DNA of 64,000 nucleotides, from contig NZ_AP022620.1 of assembly GCF_010731855.1 (NCBI RefSeq), positions 3,348,001 through 3,412,000 of the forward strand. Reading direction: 5' to 3'. The DNA comes from Mycolicibacterium anyangense. GTDB taxonomy: Bacteria; Actinomycetota; Actinomycetes; Mycobacteriales; Mycobacteriaceae. Both the position numbers and the translations under genes were made by a program. Below the pieces are notes generated by a model that was not told the DNA's origin, did not search any database, and saw only the letters and a program-made list of their open reading frames with translations. The first letter of the stretch is position 1. The number at the start of each line of letters is the position of its first letter. This document shows positions 42,790 through 51,335 of this stretch, in pieces.

Positions 42790-43698
42790 TTAGTCGCCCA
42801 TCAAGCCCATCACGCCGAAGGTGCGCTCCGGATCGCGGTCGGCGAAATAGTCGCTCATCGACTCGCTGAGCGAGGCTGGATCCCAGGCCGGTCCGTGGGC
42901 GTGGAACCGGTGTTCGGCCGTCGGCGCCGCCACCAATGTGACCGTCGGGCCGTAGACGATGAAGATCTGGCCGCTGACCTTGTGCGAGGCCGGCGAGGCG
43001 AGGTAGCGCACCAGGGTGACCACGTGCTCGGGCGAGAGCGGATCGACCTCGCCCTCCGGCGGGGCTTCGCCGAACACCTCGGCGGTCATCGCGGTGCGCG
43101 CCCGCGGTGCGATGGCGTTGGCTGTCACCCCATACCGGCCCAGCGCCCGCGACGCGGTCAACGTCAGAGCGGTGATGCCGGCCTTGGCCGCACCGTAGTT
43201 GGCCTGGCCGACCGGACCGGAGAGCCCGGCCTCCGATGAGGTGTTGATGATCCGGCCGTAGACCGAACCGTCGTTTTCCTTGGCCTTGTTGCGCCAGTAG
43301 GTCGCCGCATTGCGGGTCAGCAGGAAATGTCCGCGCAGGTGGACCGCGATCACGGCGTCCCAGTCTTCGTCGGACATGTTGAACAGCATCCGGTCTCGGG
43401 TGATGCCGGCGTTGTTCACGACGATGCTCAGCCCGCCGAGGGACTCGGCGGTCTCGACCAGTTCGTCGGCCGTCGAACGCTGGCTGATGTCACCGATGAC
43501 GGCCACGCCTTTGGAGCCGGCCGCGCTGATCTCGTCGAGCACGTCGGAGGCATCCAGGGCCTTGGCCATGTCGTTGACGACGACTGTCGCCCCTGACTTG
43601 GCCAGTCCGATCGCCTCGGCGCGGCCGAGACCGGCGGCAGCGCCGGTCACGACGGCGACACGTCCGGACAGGTCGTTCGAGTCGTCTTGTGCGGTCAA
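42790..43698 (-). CDS. hsd4A: SDR/hydroxysteroid dehydrogenase of the cholesterol cluster (Rv3502c, Hsd4A-like)
   Basis: 302-residue SDR with VAVVTGAAAGLGRAEAIGL, VNNAGITRDRML, IINTSSEAGLSG and YGAAKAG. The pattern resembles multifunctional-enzyme-type hydroxyacyl-CoA/17-beta-hydroxysteroid dehydrogenases; Hsd4A acts on hydroxylated steroid side-chain CoA intermediates. Its start appears to be TTG (43696-43698) with GAGGTA upstream; no ATG/GTG alternative fits the N-terminus. It lies 24 bases downstream of fdxD on the same strand, behind the KstR box at 44.02 kb. Confidence 0.88.
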   Translation of the reverse strand: MTAQDDSNDLSGRVAVVTGAAAGLGRAEAIGLAKSGATVVVNDMAKALDASDVLDEISAAGSKGVAVIGDISQRSTADELVETAESLGGLSIVVNNAGITRDRMLFNMSDEDWDAVIAVHLRGHFLLTRNAATYWRNKAKENDGSVYGRIINTSSEAGLSGPVGQANYGAAKAGITALTLTASRALGRYGVTANAIAPRARTAMTAEVFGEAPPEGEVDPLSPEHVVTLVRYLASPASHKVSGQIFIVYGPTVTLVAAPTAEHRFHAHGPAWDPASLSESMSDYFADRDPERTFGVMGLMGD

Positions 43699-43722
43699 CT
43701 TATGAATACCTCTAACGTCGAG

Positions 43723-43914
43723 TCAGTCGCGGCGGGTCAGCGCTGCGCGCGGGCATTCGGCGATGGCCTGTTCGGCCAACTCCTCCTGGTCGGCGGGGAT
43801 CGGGTCCTTCGTCACGTACACGTAGTCCTCGTCATCGAGTTCGAACAGGTCCGGCGCAATTCCCACGCAGACGGCGTTCCCCTCGCAACGATCACGGTCG
43901 ACTTCGACACGCAT
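43723..43914 (-). CDS. fdxD: Ferredoxin FdxD (Rv3503c-like)
   Basis: 63-residue ferredoxin with cluster Cys10, Cys16 and Cys54 (DRCEGNAVCVG, AECPRAAL) and Asn13 where other P450 ferredoxins have His or Cys, consistent with a [3Fe-4S] cluster of unusual potential. The ATG at 43914 has an ideal AAGGAGG. First gene of the leftward unit from the KstR-controlled divergent promoter, followed by the Hsd4A-like SDR. A likely electron carrier for cholesterol-oxidising P450s such as CYP142, located 11 kb away. Confidence 0.93.
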   Translation of the reverse strand: MRVEVDRDRCEGNAVCVGIAPDLFELDDEDYVYVTKDPIPADQEELAEQAIAECPRAALTRRD

Positions 43915-44019
43915 GACAACCTCCTTGCCCGACACACCCCGCCAGCCGGGGGCATTCGCAGCACCACGATACGACGAGATCGGCTCCCTGCCCGTCTCAA
44001 CGGCGCTGGACCCCAAGAC

Positions 44020-44033
44020 TAGAACGTGTTACA
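44020..44033. promoter_or_regulatory. KstR box, fdxD/fadE26 divergent promoter
   Basis: TAGAACGTGTTACA matches TnnAACnnGTTnnA. It lies between the leftward fdxD-SDR unit and the rightward fadE26-fadE27-fadD17 operon, so the TetR-type repressor KstR (gene not in window) would control both. Confidence 0.85.
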
Positions 44034-44090
44034 ACCGGAGGTGTCGGCGGGTCGCCGACAGGCGCCGAACACCGAGCTGAAGGGCCAGCC

Positions 44091-45275
44091 ATGCGGATCA
44101 GTTACACCCCTGAGCAAGAGGAGCTGCGCCGCGAGCTCCGGTCGTACTTCACCAAGCTGATGACCCCGGAGCGTCAGGAGGCGCTCAGCTCGACCTCCGG
44201 CGGCGAGATCGGCACCGGCAACGTCTACCGCGAAACCGTCTCCCAGATGGGCAAGGACGGCTGGCTCACGCTGAACTGGCCCGAGGAGTATGGCGGGCAG
44301 AACCGCGACCCGATGGACTCACTGATCTTCACCGACGAGGCGGCCATCGCCGGCGCCCCGGTGCCGTTCCTGACCATCAACAGCGTCGCACCGACGATCA
44401 TGGCGTTCGGCACCGAGGAGCAGAAGAAGTTCTATCTGCCCAAGATCGCCTCCGGCGATCTGCACTTCTCGATCGGCTACTCCGAGCCCGGCGCCGGCAC
44501 CGACCTGGCTGCGCTGCGCACCACCGCCGTGCGCGACGGTGACGACTACGTGGTCAACGGCCAGAAGATGTGGACCAGCCTGATCCAGTACGCCGACTAC
44601 GTCTGGCTGGCGGTGCGTACCAACACCGAGGCCAAGAAGCACCGCGGCATCTCGGTGCTGATCGTGCCGACCGCCGCCGAGGGCTTCTCTTGGACCCCGG
44701 TGCACACCATGGCCGGGGTCGGTACCAGTGCCACCTACTACCAGGATGTGCGGGTGCCGGTCAGCAGCCTCGTCGGCGAGGAGAACGGCGGCTGGAAGCT
44801 GGTGACCAACCAGCTCAACCATGAGCGTGTCGCACTGGTGTCCGCTCAGCCGATCTTCCTGGCACTCAACCAGGTTCGCGAGTGGGCGCAGAACACCAAG
44901 GACGCCCACGGCAACCGGCTGATCGACTCGGAGTGGGTGCAGCTCAACCTCGCCCGGGTGCATGCCAAGGCCGAGTACCTCAAGCTGATCAACTGGGAGC
45001 TGGCCTCGGCCAAGAGCGGCACCCTCAATCCCGCCGACGCGTCGGCGGCCAAGGTCTTCGGCACCGAACTGGCGACCGAGGCCTACCGGCTGCTGATGGA
45101 GATCCTGGGCCCGTCGGCGACATTGCGGCAGGATTCGCCCGGCGTGCTGTTGCGCGGCAAGGTCGAGCGCATGCACCGCTCCGCGCTGATCCTCACCTTC
45201 GGCGGCGGCACCAACGAGATCCAGCGCGACATCATCGGCATGGTGGCCCTGGGCCTGCCCCGAGTAAACCGCTGA
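44091..45275 (+). CDS. fadE26: Acyl-CoA dehydrogenase FadE26 (ChsE4-like)
   Basis: 394-residue ACAD with N-terminal helical domain, SIGYSEPGAGTDLAALRTTA, VVNGQKMWTSL (flavin/substrate-binding middle domain) and a C-terminal helical domain ending RSALILTFGGGTNEIQRDII. With FadE27 it should form the alpha2beta2 dehydrogenase that introduces the first double bond into the steroid side-chain CoA thioester. First gene of the three-gene operon behind a KstR box 57 bases upstream. Confidence 0.95.
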   Translation: MRISYTPEQEELRRELRSYFTKLMTPERQEALSSTSGGEIGTGNVYRETVSQMGKDGWLTLNWPEEYGGQNRDPMDSLIFTDEAAIAGAPVPFLTINSVAPTIMAFGTEEQKKFYLPKIASGDLHFSIGYSEPGAGTDLAALRTTAVRDGDDYVVNGQKMWTSLIQYADYVWLAVRTNTEAKKHRGISVLIVPTAAEGFSWTPVHTMAGVGTSATYYQDVRVPVSSLVGEENGGWKLVTNQLNHERVALVSAQPIFLALNQVREWAQNTKDAHGNRLIDSEWVQLNLARVHAKAEYLKLINWELASAKSGTLNPADASAAKVFGTELATEAYRLLMEILGPSATLRQDSPGVLLRGKVERMHRSALILTFGGGTNEIQRDIIGMVALGLPRVNR

Positions 45276-45294
45276 CCGAGACACGAGGACTGAC

Positions 45295-46392
45295 ATGGAT
45301 TTCACCAGAACAGAAGCAGCACAGGATCTCTCGGGCCTGGTCCGCACCATCGTCGATGCGGTGTGCACGCCCGAGCATCAGCGCGCTCTCGACGGACTCG
45401 ACCAGCGCTTCGACACCGAGCTCTGGCGCACGCTGATCGACGCCGACATTCTGAGCACCGCCGCGCCGGAGTCGGTGGGCGGCGGCGGATTCGGCACACT
45501 CGAGCAGGCGGCCATCCTGGCCGCGCTGGGCCGCCAGCTTGCCGCGGTCCCGTATCTGGAGTCGGTGGTGCTCGGCGCAGGTGTGCTGGCCCGCTTCGGT
45601 TCCGCGGAGCTGCAACAGCAGTGGGCAGCACCGGCGGTCGCGGGCGAGAAGATCGTGACCATCGCTCTGGATGGCGAGTGGGGCCAGGGGCCGGTGCAGG
45701 CCACCGGCGCCGGGGACGGGTTCCGGCTCACCGGCACCCGCATCCAGGTACCGTTCGCCCCGGTCGCCGACGCCTTCCTGGTTCCGGCCGAAACCGATTC
45801 GGGCACAAGGCTGTTCTTGGTCACCGCCACCGACGCTGGAGTCTCGGTCACAGCACAGTTGACGACGGGCAAGAACAGCACCGGTGAACTGGACCTCGCC
45901 GGCGTCGAGGTCGGCGCCGACCGGGTGGTCGGCGCCGGTGACGCGCTGGCGTGGCTGGCCACCCACAAGACGCTGGGCTACAGCGCCTACCAGCTCGGCG
46001 TCCTCGAACGCGCGCTGGAACTCACCGCCGAATATGCCCGCACCCGTGAGCAGTTCGACCGTCCGATCGGCAGCTTCCAGGCGGTCTCGTCGCGGCTGGC
46101 CGACGACTACATCGACATCAAGGGGCTGCGCCTGGCGATCGATCAGGCGTCGTGGCGGCTCTCGGAGGATCTGCCCGCCGACATCGAGGTGGCAACGGCC
46201 GCGTTCTGGGCCGCCGAGGCCGGACATCGGGTGGCTCACACCACCGTTCATGTCCACGGCGGTGTCGGCATCGACGTCGACCACCAGGTGCACCGCTACT
46301 TCATCACTGCCAAGGAGGTCGAGTTCGCCCTGGGCGGTGCCACCACGCAGCTGCGCCAGATCGGCCGCGAACTGGCCGAGACACCGGCCTGA
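45295..46392 (+). CDS. fadE27: Acyl-CoA dehydrogenase FadE27 (ChsE5-like)
   Basis: 365-residue ACAD-fold partner of FadE26. It is shorter and less conserved in the flavin region than FadE26 (e.g. TGTRIQVPFAPVADAFLVPA in place of a standard WITN loop), with a good C-terminal helical domain (EYARTREQFDRPIGSFQAV, VHVHGGVGIDVDHQVHRYF). This asymmetry is typical of actinobacterial heterotetrameric steroid ACADs. 19 bases after fadE26 with GAGG before the ATG; the downstream CoA ligase follows by eight bases. Confidence 0.94.
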   Translation: MDFTRTEAAQDLSGLVRTIVDAVCTPEHQRALDGLDQRFDTELWRTLIDADILSTAAPESVGGGGFGTLEQAAILAALGRQLAAVPYLESVVLGAGVLARFGSAELQQQWAAPAVAGEKIVTIALDGEWGQGPVQATGAGDGFRLTGTRIQVPFAPVADAFLVPAETDSGTRLFLVTATDAGVSVTAQLTTGKNSTGELDLAGVEVGADRVVGAGDALAWLATHKTLGYSAYQLGVLERALELTAEYARTREQFDRPIGSFQAVSSRLADDYIDIKGLRLAIDQASWRLSEDLPADIEVATAAFWAAEAGHRVAHTTVHVHGGVGIDVDHQVHRYFITAKEVEFALGGATTQLRQIGRELAETPA

Positions 46393-46400
46393 TCAGACCC

Positions 46401-47933
46401 GTGACCGGTGAACCGACCGTCACCGGCCTGCTGAAGCCGCTGGTCGACGTCGACGACCGCGGCATCAGCGCTGACGACGGGTCCTACTCGACGTGGCGTC
46501 GGCATATCCAGGACGCCGCTGACCTGGCGGCGGTGCTGCGTGCCCGGCTCGATCCGGACAAGCCGCCGCATGTCGGTGTGCTGCTGGGCAATACGCCGTT
46601 CTTCTCCCGGGTGCTGGTCGCCGCGGGCCTGAGCGGACTGGTGGTCGTCGGGCTGAACCCGACCCGCCGCGGCGCCGCGCTGCGCCGCGATATCGAGCAC
46701 GCCGACTGCCAGCTGGTGCTGGCCGACGGCGACCCGGTCGGCGAACAGAGCTACGGACCGGATTTCGCCCCGGCCGGTACGCCGGTGATCGACGTGGCGG
46801 CGCGGGAGTGGGCCGACGAGCTGGCCACGGCCGATCGCGCGCCGATCACCTTCGCCGACACCGATTCCGCTGACCTGTTCATGCTGATCTTCACCTCGGG
46901 TACCAGCGGTGAGCCCAAGGCCGTCCGCTGTACTCACGAGAAGGTCGCCGGCCCCGGGGTGATGCTCGCCGACCGGTTCGGCTTGGGCGCCTCCGACGTC
47001 TGCTATCTGTCGATGCCGCTGTTCCACTCCAACGCGGTGATGGCCGGCTGGGCGCCCGCGGTGGCAGGCGGCGCGGCGATTGCCCTGCGCCGCAAGTTCT
47101 CCGCCTCGCAGTTCATCCCCGACGTGCGCCGGTTTCAGGCCACCTACGCCAACTACGTCGGCAAGCCGATGTCCTATATCCTGGCCACCCCACCCGAACC
47201 CGACGATGCCGACAACCCCTTGCGCATCGTCTACGGCAACGAGGCCGCACCCCGCGACATCGAGCGGTTCGCCACCCGGTTCGGGGTCACCGTGATCGAC
47301 GGGTTCGGCTCCACCGAGGGCGGGGTGAACATCGCCCGCACCCCCGACACCCCGGAAGGGGCACTGGGCCCGCTACCCGAAGGACTCGACATCGTCGACG
47401 TCGACACCGGCCAGCCATGCCCACCCGGTGTCATCGGGGAATTGGTGAATCTCAACGGGCCGGGCAACTTTCGCGGCTATTACAAAGACCCGGACGCCGA
47501 GTCCGAGCGGATGGCGGGCGGTATCTACCACAGCGGCGACCTGGCCTACCGCGACGAGGCGGGTTATGCGCACTTCGCCGGCCGGCTCGGCGACTGGATG
47601 CGGGTCGACGGCGAGAACCTGGGCACCGCCCCGATCGAGCGCGTGCTGATGCGCTATCCCGACGTCACCGAGGCGGCGGTGTACGCCATCCCCGATCCCG
47701 ATGTGGGCGACCGGGTGATGGCCGCTCTGGTGATGCCGGCGGGCACCGAGTTCGATCCGGGCACGTTCCGGGACTTCCTGGCCGACCAGCCCGACCTGGG
47801 CCCCAAGCAGTGGCCGCGGTTCGTCCGCGTCGGAGTCAGCGTGCCGCGCACCGAGACGTTCAAGATCATCAAGCGCAAGCTCTCCGCCGAGGGCCTGGAC
47901 TGCCCCGACCCGGTGTTTGAAATCTCGCGCTGA
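46401..47933 (+). CDS. fadD17: Steroid acyl-CoA ligase FadD17
   Basis: 510-residue ANL-superfamily ligase: P-loop LIFTSGTSGEPKAVR, VIDGFGSTEGGVN, HSGDLAYRDEAGYAHFAGR and the C-terminal catalytic Lys region TETFKIIKRKLSAEG. It would activate a steroid side-chain carboxylate with ATP and CoA; FadD17 is reported to differ from FadD19 in side-chain-length preference. The GTG at 46401 is chosen, eight bases after fadE27; the open frame upstream overlaps fadE27 and has no ligase similarity. Confidence 0.93.
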   Translation: MTGEPTVTGLLKPLVDVDDRGISADDGSYSTWRRHIQDAADLAAVLRARLDPDKPPHVGVLLGNTPFFSRVLVAAGLSGLVVVGLNPTRRGAALRRDIEHADCQLVLADGDPVGEQSYGPDFAPAGTPVIDVAAREWADELATADRAPITFADTDSADLFMLIFTSGTSGEPKAVRCTHEKVAGPGVMLADRFGLGASDVCYLSMPLFHSNAVMAGWAPAVAGGAAIALRRKFSASQFIPDVRRFQATYANYVGKPMSYILATPPEPDDADNPLRIVYGNEAAPRDIERFATRFGVTVIDGFGSTEGGVNIARTPDTPEGALGPLPEGLDIVDVDTGQPCPPGVIGELVNLNGPGNFRGYYKDPDAESERMAGGIYHSGDLAYRDEAGYAHFAGRLGDWMRVDGENLGTAPIERVLMRYPDVTEAAVYAIPDPDVGDRVMAALVMPAGTEFDPGTFRDFLADQPDLGPKQWPRFVRVGVSVPRTETFKIIKRKLSAEGLDCPDPVFEISR

Positions 47934-47949
47934 GGGCTATCGCTTGCGG

Positions 47950-48609
47950 GTGAAACTCGCCCGTCTGGTCTTCACGGTCGCCGCCGTGGCCTCGTCACTG
48001 CTGGTCATGCCGGCCGCGCACGCCGCCGACTGCCCGGACATCGAGGTGCTGTTCGCCCGCGGCACCTTCGAGCCGCCCGGAGTCGGCCGCATCGGCCAGG
48101 CCTTCGTCGACGCGGTCACCGCCGATGCCGCCGGCAAGTCGGTCAACGTCTACCCGGTGGACTACCCGGCCAGTACCGACTTCCCGCGGGCCGTCGACGG
48201 AGTGATGGACGCCAGCAACCACATTCGGGCTACCGCACTGGCCTGCCCCAAGACCAAGATGGTGCTCGGCGGCTACTCGCAGGGCGCGGCGGTGATGGGG
48301 TTCGTGACCGCCAATGCCATTCCCGACGGGTTCACCCCGCCGCCGGGGCTGACCGGACCGATGCCCAACGACATCGCCGATCACATCGCTGCGATCGCCT
48401 TGTTCGGCAAGCCGTCGCCGGAATTCATGAATTCGATCGGGGCCCCGCCGATCGCGATCGGGCCGCTGTATGCCACCAAGACGATCGACATGTGCGTATC
48501 GGCCGACCCGATCTGCTCGGACAGCGGCAACGACGGCGGTGCGCACGGAATGTACGCGGCCAACGGCATGGTCGGCCAGGCGGCACAGTTCGCCGTCAAG
48601 CGGGTCTAG
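47950..48609 (+). CDS. Secreted cutinase-family esterase
   Basis: 219 residues with signal peptide (LARLVFTVAAVASSLLVMPA, cleavage near AHAADC). Cutinase hallmarks: DCPDIEVLFARGTFEPPGVG, nucleophile GGYSQGAAVMG, and the Asp/His end with disulfide Cys (MCVSADPICSDSGNDGGAHG). Mycobacterial cutinase-like proteins are lipases, phospholipases or esterases at the cell surface. The GTG at 47950 (VKLARL) is preferred; TTG at 47944 is possible. It overlaps the 3' end of ilvX by 14 bases, tail to tail. It may be cotranscribed with fadD17, 16 bases upstream. Confidence 0.93.
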   Translation: MKLARLVFTVAAVASSLLVMPAAHAADCPDIEVLFARGTFEPPGVGRIGQAFVDAVTADAAGKSVNVYPVDYPASTDFPRAVDGVMDASNHIRATALACPKTKMVLGGYSQGAAVMGFVTANAIPDGFTPPPGLTGPMPNDIADHIAAIALFGKPSPEFMNSIGAPPIAIGPLYATKTIDMCVSADPICSDSGNDGGAHGMYAANGMVGQAAQFAVKRV

Positions 48610-50185
48610 CCGGGGCTGCGCCCGCGATCGACGGCAGCACCGCTTCGATGAGGTGCGGGCCTGGCTCGTCGAAGGCCCAGCGCAAGGCGTCGGCGAGTTC
48701 TTCGGCGGTGCCCGCCCGTCGTGCCGGCACTCCCATACCCTTGGCGATCTTCACGAAATCCAGTGTGGGACTAGTTAGATCGAGCAGCGACTCGGCCTTG
48801 GGGCCGGGACCAGTCCCGGCCGCTTCGGCACCGACGCGCTGCAATTCGATGCGCAAGATGTCATAGGCCCGGTTGGCGTAGACCACGGTGGTGATGTCCA
48901 GGTTCTCCCGCGCCTGGGTCCACAGCGCCGAAATGGTGTACATCGCCGAACCGTCGGACTCCAGGCACAGTACCGGGCGATCCGGCGCGGCGATCGCGGC
49001 ACCGACCGACACCGGCAGTGCGTACCCGATTGCCCCACCGGTGAGAGTAAGCCAGTCATGCGCAGGCGCTCCGGCGGTGGCTTGCGCCAGAAGGAATCCC
49101 GACGTGTTCGACTCGTCGACCACGATCGCACGCTCGGGCAGCAGCGCACCGATGACGTCGGCCTGGGTCTGGATGGTCAGCGGGCCGGACGTCAGCGCCG
49201 GCCGGGCGTCGGGCGCGAGTGCGGCGGTCTCGTTGGGGGCCAGCAGGTCGGCGAGCGCAGCCAGTGCGGAGGCCGCCCCGACCGGTCCGGCCAGGGTGTG
49301 CACCTGGCAGCCGTCGGGAACCAGATCGCTGGGCTTGCCGGGATAGGCGAAGAACGACACCGGGTGCGGCGCGCCGGCCAGCACGATGTGCGCGGCACCG
49401 TCGAACTGTGCGGTGGCAGCCTCGGCGAAGTAGGCCAGCCGCTCGACCGCGGGCAGACCGGCACCGCGTTGCAGGCGGGTCGGGAACGTCTCGCAGATGA
49501 CGCGCGTACCGCAGGCCTGCGCCAGCCGGACCGCGGCGGCCAACCCCGGTTCGCGGGTGGCGTCCCCACCGATCAGCAGGACGGTCGGCTCGCCCGAGCC
49601 CAAGACCGCAGCCACCTCGTCGAGGTGTGGTGCGGTCGGGCCATCTTGGGCTGCAACGGCTTTCGCCGGTGCGGCGCCGTCGCCCCAGGAGATGTCCGCG
49701 GGCAGGATCAACGTCGAGACGTGCTGATGCGAACGGGCCGAGGCGATGGCCTCCGCAGCATCGGTGGCCACGTCTTGAACCGCAGCGGTGCGGCGCAGCC
49801 AGCCGGACACCGTGCCCGCGACCGAGTCGATGTCGGACTCCAGTGGCGCGTCGTACTTCTTGTGGTAGGTGGCGTGGTCACCCACGACCACCACCATCGG
49901 CACTCCCGCGCGGCGGGCGTTGTGCAGATTGGCCAGGCCATTGCCCAGCCCGGGACCGAGGTGCAGCAGTACCGCGGCCGGGCCGTCGGCGATCCGGGCG
50001 TAACCGTCGGCGGCGCCGGTGGCCACCCCCTCGAACAAGGTGAGCACACCGCGCATCTCGGGCACCGTGTCCAGGGCCGCCACGAAATGCATCTCGGAGG
50101 TGCCGGGGTTGGCGAAGCACACCTGGACACCTTCGGCGACCAGGGTGCTGATCAGTGCTTGCGCGCCGTTCCTGTCGTTCGTCAT
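48596..50185 (-). CDS. ilvX: Thiamine-diphosphate enzyme, IlvX-like (Rv3509c)
   Basis: 529-residue member of the acetolactate-synthase-like ThDP family. N-terminal PYR domain with FANPGTSEMHFVAAL and the Glu-containing LFEGVATGAADGYAR; central domain; C-terminal PP domain with LTLTGGAIGYALPVSVGAAI and the ThDP motif LESDGSAMYTISALW ending YANRAYDIL. True activity unknown; it need not be an acetolactate synthase. Located 28 bases downstream of the NMO-like gene on the same strand, so part of the fadD19-led leftward unit. Synteny with Rv3509c supports the name. Confidence 0.88.
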   Translation of the reverse strand: MTNDRNGAQALISTLVAEGVQVCFANPGTSEMHFVAALDTVPEMRGVLTLFEGVATGAADGYARIADGPAAVLLHLGPGLGNGLANLHNARRAGVPMVVVVGDHATYHKKYDAPLESDIDSVAGTVSGWLRRTAAVQDVATDAAEAIASARSHQHVSTLILPADISWGDGAAPAKAVAAQDGPTAPHLDEVAAVLGSGEPTVLLIGGDATREPGLAAAVRLAQACGTRVICETFPTRLQRGAGLPAVERLAYFAEAATAQFDGAAHIVLAGAPHPVSFFAYPGKPSDLVPDGCQVHTLAGPVGAASALAALADLLAPNETAALAPDARPALTSGPLTIQTQADVIGALLPERAIVVDESNTSGFLLAQATAGAPAHDWLTLTGGAIGYALPVSVGAAIAAPDRPVLCLESDGSAMYTISALWTQARENLDITTVVYANRAYDILRIELQRVGAEAAGTGPGPKAESLLDLTSPTLDFVKIAKGMGVPARRAGTAEELADALRWAFDEPGPHLIEAVLPSIAGAAPARPA

Positions 50186-50213
50186 CGCGTTCGACTGTAG
50201 ACGCGCGGCGGGC

Positions 50214-51335
50214 TCAGCTGTCGCGAATGTCGTCCAGTCGGCGGGTAGCCGCCTCGAAGCCGGAGACCAGCTCGGCGATGATGTCGGCGACGGGTCTGAT
50301 CTCGTTCATCCGGCCGACGATCTGACCGACCGGCATCGCGACCGCGGTCGGGTCGGCCGAGCCGCTCATCCGCTGGTGCGCCTCTGCGACCAGCACGTTC
50401 TGCAGGGGCATCGGCAACGGTTCGGGAGCGCCGTCGGCGTCCCACGCGTCAGTCCAGCGGCTCTTGAGCAGCCGGGCCGGTTTACCCGAGTAGATCCGCC
50501 TGCGCACGGTGTCGCTCGAGCTGGCGGCGAGCAGCCCCTGCTGGATCACCGACGGCCCACTGCCCGCATGCACTCCGAGGTCGTATTCGGCCGCGGTCAG
50601 CCAGGCTGACCCCATCCAGACACCGGAGGCGCCCAGCGCCAGCGCGGCCGCCACCTGCCTGCCGGTTCCGATGCCGCCGGCGGCCAGCACCGCGGCGGTA
50701 TCGCCGACAGCATCGACGATTTCCGGCCAGAGCACCACCGAGCCGATCTCGCCGGTGTGCCCGCCAGCCTCGTGGCCCTGGGCGATGACGATGTCCACGC
50801 CGTTCTCGACATGGCGCACAGCGTGTTTGGCCGATCCGGCCAGCGCCGCCACCGCCACCCCGGCTGCATGGGATTGATCGATGACATCCTTGGGCGGGGA
50901 GCCCAGCGCGTTGGCGATCAGTTTGATGGGATGTTTGAGCGCGACGTCGACGTGCGAGCGGGCCACCGAGTGCAGCCAGCCCAGGGTGCCCTCGTTACGA
51001 GCCAGGTCTGCGGGCAGCGGCGGAACCCCGAGGTCGGCCAGCGTCTTGGCGACGAATTCACGGTGCGCCTGCGGGACCAGCTTGTCGATGTCGACCGCGG
51101 TGCCCTCGGTGGGGATCTTCGCCGGCATCACCACATCGACGCCGTACGGCCTTCCGTCGGTGTTCTCGTCCATCCACTGCAGGGTGGCCTCGAGCTCATC
51201 GGAGTGGTTAAACCGCACGCAGCCCAGCACGCCCATGCCGCCGGCCCGGGTCACCGCCGCGGCCACCTTCTCCGAGGGCGTGAAGGCGAAGATCGGGTAG
51301 TCGATGCCAAACCGGTCGCACAGGTCGGTGCGCAT
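50214..51335 (-). CDS. Nitronate monooxygenase-like FMN protein
   Basis: 373-residue TIM-barrel flavoprotein of the 2-nitropropane dioxygenase/NMO family. N-terminal CDRFGIDYPIFAFTP, phosphate-binding VLAAGGIGTGRQVAAAL, and the characteristic IAQGHEAGGHTGEIG. In steroid clusters such proteins are thought to be reductases or dehydrogenases of CoA intermediates rather than nitronate oxidases. The ATG overlaps the fadD19 stop (TGATG), so translation is coupled. A longer upstream frame overlaps fadD19 and is rejected. Confidence 0.9.
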   Translation of the reverse strand: MRTDLCDRFGIDYPIFAFTPSEKVAAAVTRAGGMGVLGCVRFNHSDELEATLQWMDENTDGRPYGVDVVMPAKIPTEGTAVDIDKLVPQAHREFVAKTLADLGVPPLPADLARNEGTLGWLHSVARSHVDVALKHPIKLIANALGSPPKDVIDQSHAAGVAVAALAGSAKHAVRHVENGVDIVIAQGHEAGGHTGEIGSVVLWPEIVDAVGDTAAVLAAGGIGTGRQVAAALALGASGVWMGSAWLTAAEYDLGVHAGSGPSVIQQGLLAASSSDTVRRRIYSGKPARLLKSRWTDAWDADGAPEPLPMPLQNVLVAEAHQRMSGSADPTAVAMPVGQIVGRMNEIRPVADIIAELVSGFEAATRRLDDIRDS

